A program made the position numbers and the translations under genes. Of a DNA stretch of 64,000 nucleotides, positions 11,944-23,155 are shown piece after piece. How positions within the stretch are numbered: position 1 is the stretch's first letter; every line of letters starts with the position of its first letter. Origin of the DNA: Metarhizium brunneum (lineage: Eukaryota > Ascomycota > Sordariomycetes > Hypocreales > Clavicipitaceae); contig NC_089427.1 of NCBI RefSeq assembly GCF_013426205.1, positions 3,906,001 through 3,970,000 on the forward strand. The letters are read 5' to 3'. A model generated the notes under the pieces. The model searched no databases, was not told where the DNA came from, and saw only the letters and a list, made by a program, of their open reading frames with translations.

Positions 11944-13125
11944 TCATTTCATAATCAAGGATCTGTTTTGACTCGTCACTGCCGCCACCAAATTGGCCAC
12001 GGTTCTGCTGCTGCTGCTGCTGCTCGTAGACAAACTCAACTTGGGCGATGTAGTCTTCCCCATGCCGGTGCCGGCGCGACGACTACACTGCAGGCGAGAG
12101 CGCAGGGACTTAAAGAAGGTAGATGCCCTGGCGCCGAGCCACGACAATTCGTCAGACGAGAGGAGCTGCGTCTTCGCGTAAAGCGACACAACGCTATAGC
12201 CGCCACTCCGCTGCAGGGCAAAGGAGAGTTGGCCAATGCGTTCTCAAATCAGAGGGCTTCGGGGATCAGACGTACCGAAGTGCAATAGAAAAGACGCACA
12301 CGATCTGGAGTAGTCGTTGCTTCAGCGGCAGGTGGAGGCCGAGGAAAATGGGCATGGGAAGAAAGATTATGTACAGGTCAATCACTGTTCCAACAGCGCT
12401 CTGCACAGCGCCAGCCAGGGAGAACCTCTGGCCCTTGGTCTGCAGCTTGACGAGGAGCGAGGATCATGGCTTGCCAGGATCGGGTGCCGCGTACACGGCG
12501 GCCAGTGGGATGTTGGACAGGTACACGAGCAAGGTGATGACAAGGCCAAGGTTGATGGCGAGCTTGAGTCGTCTGCCCGTCGCAAAGAGCTGTCGGTAGA
12601 GCAAGAAGATGGCCGCTTTTGAGAAGAAGAGCACGGGCGAGAACAGCACCGTCTGGATGAAGGGGAGCTGAAGGAAGCGCCCGGTGTAAAAACACACAGG
12701 AACGTCCCGGGCGTGGCGGAAGGAATCATGCTCTGCCCAGATGAGGTTTTCCGTCAGTACTGCTGAGGCGAGACGGTTCAAACAAAAAGCAACATGGCAC
12801 AACGTCGTGTCTTACGCGCAATGATGACGCCAGTGTAGGCAATGTTCAACAGGCACGCCACCAATGTGATGTCTTCTGTATGCCAGTAAGCTACTGCACG
12901 TTTCCTGGTCCAGAATTCTCCTAGGGCTAGGGTCTCACAGTCGGCAGAGTGCAACTTGCTGCGATTGATAAACAGCCGCCCACCCGTGAAGGCGATCGAA
13001 ATGACCAGCAGCGTAGTGCCAACGGCGATGACAGTCGGTCCCAGACTGGGAGGATCAATGAAATTGTACTTGCCGCCGGGCGGTCTCCCTGCCAGTATCT
13101 TGCAAAGATGATTTGTCGAATTCAT
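11944..13125 (-). pseudogene. Rhodopsin-domain/PTH11-like integral membrane protein, broken
   Basis: Successive hydrophobic segments and their spacing match the fungal 7-TM rhodopsin-domain (PTH11-like) family. Segments start from the N-terminal TVIAVGTTLLVISIAF region. They continue through VACLLNIAYTGVII, the FSKAAIFLLYRQLF helix, a LAINLGLVITLLVYL helix, and DLYIIFLPMPIFLGL followed by a Leu-rich basic segment. Two introns near 12.93 and 12.80 kb are needed. An in-frame TGA at 12464-12466 falls after DPGKP, where this family usually has Trp, and the same frame continues coding-like for more than 50 codons. The 3' part (11.95-12.25 kb) has a Ser run from a CTG/CAG repeat. Such proteins are membrane receptors or sensors of unknown ligand. 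The model of the last exon is uncertain. Confidence 0.6.
12001..12027. repeat. CTG/CAG trinucleotide microsatellite
   Basis: About seven consecutive CTG units on the plus strand. On the minus strand this encodes a Ser run in the 3' part of the broken membrane-protein gene. Confidence 0.8.
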
Positions 13126-14028
13126 CTTGACATGCTCCTTCTCTAACCAAGGACCACAGACGAAGAGGTTGGACCAGTTTTGGCGTAATCCGGCTAGTTG
13201 TCTAGCAGATCAGCTTGGAGAAAAGCCTCGTTTCACTCCCATCCAATGTGGATGGAGGGGCTTTTGGAGCTTAACTATCGCATGGATACGTTTATGGAGC
13301 TGTGGAAGAATCAACTTGGTGTTTTCCCCAGCATAGCCAATATTCTTCCAATGACCACACCATCGAGCACTGCAGAAAATGCTCTACAAATTCACACATT
13401 CGGAAAATATTTAGCCCCCAAGCACTCGTTTCCATGCACCAGGAGCTGTAAGACAGGGATTCGGCAGAAACATCGCCCTGGCAGGAACCATACTCAGTGA
13501 GGGCTGGAGGTAGGAGTACATATCTAGGAAATAATGGAAGTTGTCTGCAGAATAAGAAACAGGTAGCGTCATTAAAAGTAAGACAAGCCTCTCAAGGCTG
13601 CAACTGACAGTATGAAGTGTATAGCACATACGGGGACACTCGCAAACTGGGCTGAACAGGAATGCATGGCAGATACCACCCTATTACTCCGTACTTTGGC
13701 CAATTCGGCTCCCAAAGGCTGGTGTTTTGTGTGTGAACCAGGCTGTACCGGTTGCAAGCCAAGTTACACTGCTTCACGGTGAGTTTGGCCAAGAATAACT
13801 TGTGGCAGAATCCACACACTGTGCTTCATTTTATACGCTGCAGTACTCCGGAGTCCCAACGCAGGACAGGGATGGCGGACATGATTGACGGCCTCATTCT
13901 GTAGCTCAAGTTGAAAGGCGGCAAATCTAAGGCCAAGGGGGCTTTACCCGGCGGCTCCCAGTCACGAACTGGCAGATACAATGGATGTGTCGAACCAGAG
14001 GGTCGAGAAAGCCAAATATGAAATTAAT

Positions 14029-15957
14029 CTAGGCCCGGATTTCGGTTTGGATTGGGACACACTCCAACCTGACCCGCTCAGGATGGTTCATCCTAAGCAG
14101 CAGATTATAATTGACGTCGTCTATGCAGTTGCGGACTCGATGCCTGGCCTGTTCCTGCGTTTCGCCTGCTTCCACCTGCACAAGCAAGCGATGCTCCTGT
14201 AACAAACAAGCCAACACTGCCACGCCTTCAACCAGTGAAAATTTCTTGCCAACGCAGATCTGGGGGCCCTCCGACCAGGGGAAGTAGCCCCTCGTCTCCC
14301 TTGTCGTCATGCAAAATCCAGCGAGATGGTCGCCAGATATATGGGTCGTCCCAGTACCTGGCGTCCGTCTGGACACCGATCAGCAACGGGAAGACCTCGG
14401 TCCCCGGGGGGGGTGACGAGAAGTTGATCCCCGAGCCGGAGACTCGGCGCCGTGTGGGACGCAGTTTTAGGTATGCCAGTATTTGGGGGGAAGATGCGGA
14501 GCGTCTCAAGTAGCACAGCCTGGCAGCGTTTGAGCTTGGGGAACATGTCGTAGTGCCACTCATCATTCGGGTGTCCCCCGGAGAACATCTTGATTTCCTG
14601 GTAGATCCATTCTTGTACGTCTGGATGTACTGTTAGGAGAGCAAGGGTAAAATTTAGCGTAAGACGCACGGTATCATGGCCTGCAAAATTAATGACAAAG
14701 TTGTTTCCAAGGATCTCGTCAACAGAAAGGCCAGTCTTCTTGGCCTTGGCAGATACCGGGGCTGCACTATTTTTGGCTTGCTCGCGAGTATCTGGCTTCA
14801 GGGCACGGACGAGGGGTTTCAATAAGCCATTTTGCTTGGAGCCATCACTGCCAAGAGCAGCTGTCTCCTCTCGGAGAACCTTTAGCAGGATAGACCTAAA
14901 TGACTCGGCTGCGAGTCCAACTCTAGCAAGATGTCTGGGAGTAATAGTCCCTCTGAGACGGTGATAGGGAATTAACATCAACAAGATAGAATTGTCGAGA
15001 ACAGTTCGCAAGGTATCCTGGTAGTCCTCCGCGATTTTCTCCGAGTCCTTCGGTCTGGTATCGGCCTGTGACTGGGGACGCTCATGGAAGGCTGTCGCAC
15101 CGAGCACATTGAATGTGAGTGCTCGCAAGTCATTTTCAAAACTCGGGATATCGCCACGAAATTGAGTGGTCCAAGCGTGAAGCATCGATCTATCTCCGGC
15201 CTGAGTTAACCTCAGCTTGCAACCAGCCACCTCAGCAAATCCACTTACCGCGTGTGACACAACGTCTCCCTCCACACCAAAGACATCAAGTCGTCGTTGA
15301 ACGGGCCCACGACGGCCTTGCGATGGCGGGGCCAGTCATCCAACCCTACGGTAAAGATAGATGGCCCGTAGATAGCCAGCATGCCTAGTGCAGCAGTCCA
15401 TTGTTAGCACCATCGGGCCGACGTCCGTCGATGTCGGCGTGGATATCGGCCTCTTGCCAGAGATACATCGAGACAAGTTAGGCCAGGGGTTGGGGGCCAA
15501 GGGATGGAAGAAGGCTCACGGTATTTTTGCACTGGACGCACAAAGTCACGCCATCTTGCAAAAATCTCGCCAATCATGTCCGGATCGGCAATGTGCAGGC
15601 TGATTTCTTCTGGTGACACGAGCACCAGGCCGGCCCCAGAGTTGCGGTAGGGCGGCTCTTCTCCAGAAAGTGCCAAGTGCGGTGCGAATATCGTACAAAG
15701 TCGGGGTATGAGCTCCACGGCACGGGCAGGAAGTTGAGAAGGTTCCATACGAACGGTTGTAGAATGGCCCAGGTGTAGCTGTTGACGCCGAACGGGATCC
15801 TGACAATAGGGACGTCCAGAGCGCGAGCCCTGTGCATGTTGGACTCGAGTCGAATAAGAGTCCACGCCAGGTAGGTGAGAATCGACGAGAAGAGTATTGA
15901 AACAATCATTGGCGCAAATTTGAGAGGAAAGGTGATTAGCCAAGTACGTGGCGGCAA
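14029..15957 (-). pseudogene. Cytochrome P450, broken by frameshifts
   Basis: P450 sequence runs through three frames on the minus strand. It starts with a membrane anchor (residues about 17-35) and the ALDVPIVRIPFG region. An internal exon near 15390-15260 contains WPRHRKAVVGPF. Next come the I-helix AGHDT (residue after T is Val) and an ExxR helix (LETLR). The heme loop FPWSEGPQICVGKKF contains the Cys ligand. Frame breaks lie near 15650 (one C short in a CGCCC context), in an 8-base C-run at about 14404-14411, and near 14303 between the DKGDEG segment and the heme loop. None is removed by a plausible intron. Without correction the enzyme would lack its heme ligand. Confidence 0.82.
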
Positions 15958-16170
15958 TTGATGCTTGTCTGGCTCGGCGCAGCCCGCAAATGTCTCATAC
16001 TTTTATACTCGCAACTGGCTAACTTGAAAGGGAAGTACGAACATTGGACGTACTTTGTAACCCATCTGGCCAATTCGTTCTGGAGAGTTGTACATGCACC
16101 GCACGGAGTGAATATGTACTGCAACTACTCCGTACTCCGTACTTTGTCCCAATAGCCCTCACTCACCGTG

Positions 16171-17863
16171 TCACGGAGTGGGCAAGCTTGAATCCACCAG
16201 GGACCATGCGAGTAAAAACACGTCGAGGGACTGGTCGTACTTGCGCTGCGTCTCGAGCAGCTTGTCCACGCTGGCCGGCCCGTAGCTGGCGATGGGGTTC
16301 TGCCATCGTGCCGCATAGTTGATGTAGATGAAGGGGTCCAGCTTGCCCATCCGGCCCACATTGTGCTCAGTGGTTGCAATCAGCTTCTTCATCGCCATGT
16401 TGACGGCTTCGTCGTCTGCAGCATTGGACCAGGTCGCGGTCGCCATGACGATGATCAGGGACTTGTCGCCACGGTTGGCCAGCCCGAGGGCATTGGCCAT
16501 AGCGTGCCGCGCGTAGAGTGTTGGAGGGATGGGATCCATTGTGACTGCCCACACGAGCCCCGGGATTTGGCGTACTGATGGTACGAGGGCATTCCATGCC
16601 CTCACAGTCGCATTGATGGCCTCGACACAAGACTGAATGGTGACGGTGGCCGTTGCCTGCCTGGATCCGCTCCCCCATCCCATCAGCAGTCAGTCTCGCA
16701 GCGGTTGGTGGGAAAGTGGGAAAACAGGTGAGACGACAAGAGCGTGTGTGGACAGGGATCATCAAACTGGAGAGGAATCATACCTGAAGTCCTTGATATC
16801 CCTCGATTCTGTCTCCGCCGCCAGATCTGACATGTTGGTTATTCGCTGCGTGTTGGACAGGGAGGGCAGCTCTGACAAGGCATGGTACACTGGTGGATTC
16901 ACCACCGGCCTGGTGTACTCCATGTTGTTGACGATGACCTTGACATCCTGTTTCCCCGAATAGGCAAAGGTGGCGAGCAAGGACGCATAGTCGTCGTAGG
17001 TTGCCGGGTTGCTGAAGTCGGACAAGGCAACCACCTGGTCGTCGATGGTGGAAAAGGGTCTGTCGACAAAGCCGCCCCAGAGCTGGCCCTGCTCAAACAC
17101 GCGCAAGTCGACGCTGGTGACAATGCCAAAGTTGTTGGAGCCGCCGCGAAGCGCCCACAAGAGGTCCGCATGCTGGTGGTGGTTGGCGTTGACGATGGAG
17201 CCGTTGGCAAGCACCACCTCGAAATTGATGATGGTGTCGCACGTCCACCCCACGCGGGGCCCCAGGTACGAAATGCCCCCACCGACAGACAAACCGCCGA
17301 CCCCCACGGGATGCGCGACCCCCACCCACTGTCAACCCTCGGGCGTCGAGCTGCGAGTATATCTCGCCCCAGGTTGTGCCAGCGCCAACAGACACAAAAT
17401 CCCGACTGCTAATCGTGATGGCATTGAGGCCGCTGAGGTCAATGGTGACGCCGCTGTGGATGTTGGCCGCACCTGCAAAGCTGGCGTGTCCACCTGACCG
17501 TACCGCGAAATGACAGCCTGGCGTGGGTGGGCGGTTGAGATCATCACCGTCATAGTTATTTGTGGCCACTGTTGTGAGCACGATCACGGCTTTGGATACA
17601 TCTCGCGCAGATTGGGGCGAGACGATGCAGTGTGGACGGACGGCTGCCTCTGGCTGTGAGAAATATGACCCCAGCAATGCTGTGTAGGCTGCGCTTCCTG
17701 GGAACGATACTTTATTCCCAAGTACCCTGGACAAGGCAAGATACTGCAGGGATTGAGAACCACCCCAAGCATTAGACCCCTTGCCCGGCTTGCGGTGAGG
17801 AGTGATGAAGGGTTGACTTGAGAGACTCACGCAGATGACGGCGGTGCAGGTTGTATTGAACAT
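16171..17863 (-). pseudogene. Second berberine-bridge-like FAD-linked oxidase, probably broken
   Basis: The first exon is short (codons for about 11 residues at 17863-17831), then an intron to about 17743. The main exon has the flavin-attachment motif RSGGH, then SGVTIDL, VGAGTTWGEIY and GVGGLSVGGGISYLGPR. The C-terminal BBE exon follows an intron at about 16787-16667. A frame change is needed at about 17310-17325, inside the Gly-rich loop before VGVGG. A second frame change at about 16212 adds two T-like bases in a T-run just before the expected conserved Pro-Gly-Gly-Phe C-terminus. Lesions are fewer than in the oxidase at 9.2-10.7 kb, so this copy may have broken more recently, or the changes may be assembly errors. 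Confidence 0.75.
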
Positions 17864-18724
17864 GCCAAGTCTAAGACGTCCTGGATTATAGTTGATAATA
17901 TTGCGGCTGCAAACTCTGTATTGTACAATTCATTGGTTCTTCGCATTACACCTCCAGCGATGTCTCTCGGCAAAGTATTTATCTGTGGTTAGCAAAAGGG
18001 GAGCCGAAATATTTATAGATTGTGGACAGGTATTCCTGGCCGCTTCAATTTCCGTGCTGCTGCTGGTACTCACCGGTCCCCAAAAGCAATACCAAACCAC
18101 CGGAGTGTACGGGGCGCAAGCCTTCTGACATGAATTGAGATATGCAGTACGGAGTATTCTACGCGACAGTGCAGTCTTACGTACATATGTCCCCTTGACC
18201 GGATGGCAATGCTTCGTGTCATGGAATCTTACAATGCACGATGCCGCCTCCATATCTGTTGTGGTCATCCTGCCTGCAGCCAATCATGAGATACTGTCCG
18301 CTTGCTTTCGTCACCATTCCAAGATACAACGCATTAAAGCATACTGCATTGAGCAGCTTCTTGTGAGAGATTGTAATGGGAGCGGATAAATACGCAAAGT
18401 GCCCCGTGTCTATAAGCTTGTCATGCTTAATTGAACGGGCTTTAGTCATATCCATCCTACTAGACATGATATCCAAGGTTAAAAGCAGAAAGGTAATCCG
18501 TCATTACGTAGAACTAGTTGCATGGATTCGGCGGTATAAAGGGTCAAGGGTGGCTCGATATCGTGCAATAAATGCAACGACTTACGACAACATTTGTACG
18601 TCCCTGCAGGAGGGCTCTTCCCGACGCTGGCCGAGTCTCCGCCATTTATAAAAAGTATTCTTGATACCCGCCATATTCTCATCTTTCCTACCAAATCAAT
18701 CTTTCTGTGCTATTCTCGTAAATC

Positions 18725-20582
18725 ATGTCCATGTCGGCCAATTCCACACCCTACTTGGGCGACGAGTCTCCCAGCGACTCTGCCGGTCTCCTGCACGCCG
18801 CCCACCACGCCGTACGCCTGCCCAACGTAGTCTCGACCGCGATACTTCCTGCAGCGTTTGTACTCTCTACACTGGTGCTATGGCGATTATGGCGGTTTAC
18901 CGTGTTGCCTTGGCTATATCCAGACCTCCCCAAAGAGTTCCCATACTGGATACCAGGTGAGCGTCCAACAAGGAAGTCAACTTGGAAAAGCGACAGAAGC
19001 ACTAACCACGTCACTCAATAGTCTTGGGTCAGCAGACCTGAGGATTCGTAAATTCCATCCGTCCCGTCGACGTGGTCTAACTCTCTCCGCCCAGGTCATG
19101 CCCGTGCATTTTTCCAGGACTCAAACGGCCTACTCGTCAGAGCCAGGTATGATGAGTGCGCTCGACGAAAACAGTCACTACCAGCAGAAAAAGCTTACCA
19201 ATAGCCCCAAAGGTCATACTTTGGTACCTCCCGGGAGCTGTCCGCTCTGATGGTGTTTGGAAAGACTTTCTACGTCGTCACCCAAGTCAAGCAGTCGGAC
19301 GAAGTGTACCGAAACACCGAGGCTGTTTCCTTTGACGACTTTGTGCAGGGCCTCATGAGAAACAATGGCAACGACGGAGAGGCCATCAAGGCTGTGTTCA
19401 TGGCCCTGCCCGTCGATAAAGCCGGCTTCCCCAACCCACGGGGCGAGTCCATCGGTCGCTTGGCCTCTGTTATGCACGCGCATCAACTACACCCAGGCGC
19501 CAATCTGGCTGTTCTGCAGGCAAACGTGCAGAAATGGCTGAATTGCCATGTGCACCCCAAAGAAATCTGCGCGAAGCCCACGGCCACTTCGTCAGGCCGC
19601 GAGAGTGTCGAAGTGCCGCTCTATCAGTGGTGTTCGAAATACGTTATCCAGCTCGGCCAGGACATCTACTTCGGAGAGATGTTGGCGAGGATCGATCCCA
19701 CACTTCCATCGGTATTTTTGCTGTTCGATGAACTCATCTGGAAGATGCTCTACCAATACCCGGGCTTTCTGTCTTCGGACATGTCCGTTCCTAGGGCTCG
19801 GGTCATCGCCTCGCTCGATAAATACCTGCAGGTGCCGCAGAAGGAGAGAGCGGGGATGCGGCTTGGCTAGTCAATGCCATGGAAGATGAGATGAGGGCCG
19901 TGGGCGTCCAAGGAGAAAACCTCGCCATTATCCTATTCCACCTGTATCTCGCGTACGCCCGCCCTCCGTTCAAGCTTGAAGGTTACACTGGGATAAGAGC
20001 CAGAAACTGACTACAGGCCTCTCGCAGCATCAACACGAACACCCGCAAAACAGCCTTCTGGGTCCTGACATATCTCCTCCACAACCCCGAGCTGCTAGCC
20101 GCCTACCGTAGGGAAACCGCGCCGGCATTTCGCGGACCCGACCTTGCCGACCCGTCCGTGATCCAAGACGCAGCCAGGTGTCCCGAGGTCGATGCCGTCT
20201 GGCACGAGACGCTGCGCATGTCGGGCTGGTCAGCGTCGGTCCGGTTCGTCACACGAGATACCGTCATTGGCGGGAAGCGCATGCGCAAGGGCAGCCGTAT
20301 CCTTGTGCCGCATCGACTGCTGCATTTCGACGAGGGCATATTCGGCGACGCCACGCACCAGTTCCGCACCGAGCGCTGGCGAAACAACAAGAACCTGCCT
20401 CGTAGTCCCTCGTTCCGGCCGTTTGGCGGCGGCAAGACCATGTGTAGCGGACGGTTCATTGCCCGCTTCTCCGTGACGATCTTTGTAGCCACGCTTCTGT
20501 GATGATTTCAATGTCAGACTAACTCCCAAGCCGGAGTTTGCAGAATGTAGGGACGAAAGTAGTGCGAGTACTCTCGGATCAG
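18725..20582 (+). pseudogene. Cytochrome P450 with a 6-nt microexon, broken
   Basis: Exon 1 (from 18725) encodes an N-terminal stretch and membrane anchor ending in YWIP. A 6-nt microexon at 19022-19027 plus its neighbours restores the family sequence PVLGHARAFF. Later exons contain MVFGKTFYVVT, an ExxR helix (HETLR), and the heme loop FRPFGGGKTMCSGRF with Cys. One G is missing from a G-run at about 19852-19855: restoring it joins QKERAG to AAWLVNAMEDE. A 2-nt loss near 20500 stops translation right after FVATLL. The expected C-terminal sequence continues in another frame to a TGA at about 20582. The predicted gene would otherwise be full length. Confidence 0.78.
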
Positions 20583-21261
20583 GCTTTTTGGAGTGGTGAT
20601 GGCTGTGCCGCACAGGATAGGGGGTACTAACATTGAACACATCCATGTCAATACATGTCAACCGTGGCCACGCCCATTTTTTGGTGCGATAGGCTGTTAC
20701 TCCGCATGCTAGTTGCTTGGGCCGCAAGGGATACCGGATTCACAGCATTTTCTCTTCCTAGTTTTGGCTACGCTTCCGGAATTGGCGAAGGAAAATGTAG
20801 CGGTGGGGTTAGTTTTATAGCTCTAGTTTGAAGCGTATAGAAAAACAACCTCGATTTTTGAAGAGTTGCGAAGCTATCTTTTATGTGGCTGGCAGCACAT
20901 GTGACGGCAGCAGTTGGAAACCAAGTTACCATGCTTCGGGAATTTATCCAGACAGTCACGGTTGTTACAATGTGGCCAAGATTCAGCTGTGGAGTGTCAT
21001 CAAGACAACGCGCCAAACGCAGCACTGAGGTCTGCCAATTTTCCCGTCTTGTCCCGGCGCACTACAGCCGCTTCGGGCCTCCAGCCCGGCTGGAACCTCG
21101 CCGGCCATCTCCGAATCGGAACCTCGACGGAACTCCAACTCCACCTCCGCCTTGCTCCCCGCACCCGTCGAGCCAGAAACCTCGGAAGGTCGGGTTCTAA
21201 TCTGACCTCCGAAACCGACTTCGGTCTCTCTTCAATACCCGACTTGGCGAGCAGTATTCAC

Positions 21262-21269
21262 ATATATAT
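21262..21269 (+). promoter_or_regulatory. TATA-like element upstream of the carboxylesterase
   Basis: ATATATAT lies about 60 bp before the start codon at 21329, a usual place for a fungal TATA box. Position is the only support. Confidence 0.3.
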
Positions 21270-21328
21270 GCCGCCGTACCGAAAGCACACAGTTAGAAAC
21301 CATCGCCGCCATACCTAGCACACACATC

Positions 21329-23020
21329 ATGATGGGAAACACACTCTCGTACACTACTCAACAACACACCGTCGACCTCGGCCCCCGCGGCAGCATCACA
21401 GGCCTGCAGTACGACAACAAAGCTCGTCGCTATGCCGCCGTGCCCTACGCGCTGCCTCCCACCGGCCAGCATCGATGGCGCAAACCTCGCCCTCTCCCTC
21501 CGTCATTCACATACTCCCCTGCCGACCAGCCATTCAACGCCACGGAGCTGCGTCCCCCCGCGGCACAGGAGGACCGCGACCTGGCCACGGGGCAAGTCAA
21601 CTCTGCGAATGACGGAGTCAAGGGCACAGAAGACTGCCTGTACGTCAACATATGGACCCCGGTTCCCGCCGACGCAGCCGCGACAGCAAAATGGCCCGTC
21701 ATGGTATGGCTGCACGGCGGGTGGTTCCAGGTCGGCGACGCCTGCCACGACGCAGCCAGCGACCCGACCGAGCTGATTTCCACGGGGGGCCTGAACGCCA
21801 TCGTCGTAGCCGTGAGCTACCGCCTCAACGTATTCGGCTTCTTGTCCTCGGGCGCCCTGCTGGAGGAGAGCGGCGGCGAGGCCGCAGGCAACTTTGGCCT
21901 GTGGGACCAGAGGCTCGCCCTGGAATGGGTGCACGACAACATTGCCGCGTTTGGGGGGGACGTGGGCAACATGACGATTGCGGGCAGGAGCGCGGGTGCG
22001 TACGGCGTCGAGGCGCAGATTCTACATGACTTCCGACGGCATCGCAATCCACGTGCAGGAAAGCTGTTCCGCCGCGCGTGGATGTCGTCGAATGCGATTC
22101 CCGCGCAGCCAAAGACTGTGCAGGACGCCGAGGCGCAGTTCGACGAGGTCTGTGAGCACTTTGGTATCCCGCTCTCGTCGTCGCCGGCGCAGAGGCTCGC
22201 GCGGCTTCGGGCCACGAGTGAGGCAGACCTCGTGCGATGCATCCGCCACTTGAAGAGCCATACCTTTCGCCCTGTGACGGACGGGCTGTTTTTCCACGCT
22301 GGCATGGTCGAGTACCTGCAGTCGGAGGCGTTTGCGGAGGCGTTTGCGTCGCGGGGGATGAAGCTGCTCATAGGAGAAGTTGCTAATGAGGAGACGCTGT
22401 ACGCGCAGTTTAATGGGCCGACGGAACCGACTGTGGAATCGTTGCGGCTCCAGGCGGCGAATTACTACTCCCCTGCGGCGACGGCCAAGATTCTCGGACA
22501 GTACTCGCTCCCAAAGTCGAGTGACATTAGGGATTGGAAGGACGCGTTTGGTAGAATTATTGCGGATGGACAAGTTCGAGCGTCGAGTAGGTATCTGGTT
22601 GACGCGCTGAGCAGACATGGGCTCACGACGAGGGATATTTGGCGGTATCGAATTGATTATAGATTGAGCTTCATTGACGAGACGGTTGCGCCGATGGAGT
22701 ACGGCGTTAGTCACGCCATGGACGGGCCCTTGTGGAAGTAAGTTGTTGACTTTACCCCTGTGCGCGTCGATGTGAAGACCGTGAGTTCTAATTAGCGCAG
22801 TTATTCCATCAATCAGCTTCCGACAGATGAGGAGCGCAAAATGTTGGATACATGGGTCAAGATACTGGTTGCGTTTGTTGGTGGTGGTGAGGACTTTGAC
22901 TTTGGTACAAGAACCGTCGACGAGGTCAAGGTGCTGACGAGTAAGATGGATGTCGCGATTGAGAAGGATGCGAGATATAGCGAGCTTCGAGAGCTTGGTG
23001 CCATATTCTCACAAACCTGA
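21329..23020 (+). CDS. Type-B carboxylesterase (intact, 2 exons)
   Basis: Alpha/beta-hydrolase carboxylesterase of about 542 aa (exons 21329-22737 and 22801-23020). It shows the oxyanion-hole motif WLHGGWF, the nucleophile elbow GRSAG, and a plausible acid in the IGEVANEET segment. The catalytic His lies in GVSHAMDGP just before the intron. There is no obvious signal peptide, which points to a cytosolic enzyme. Substrate unknown: ester hydrolysis of a secondary metabolite fits the neighbourhood. It is the first intact gene after five broken ones and shows no lesion. Two adjacent ATGs start the frame; I took the first. Confidence 0.88.
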
Positions 23021-23155
23021 TTGCGCACTGGATGTGTATTCAGAAGCGAACTGAGTGCCGAAACAATTTCCAAGATGATGAAGAATAAACATATTCTATG
23101 AGGTATCTAAAGTATAATGCTCTATCAATGTAAATCTAAATGCTTCAACGCCGCG

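Noticed and set aside
9194..20582. Treating all frame breaks as undiscovered introns
   Set aside because: At the breaks I tested no GT-AG or GC-AG pair of acceptable length restores the conserved sequence, and two lesions are in-frame stops.
22022..22714. 230-codon ORF antisense to the carboxylesterase
   Set aside because: Shadow of a GC-biased coding strand; the sense frame has the full catalytic set.
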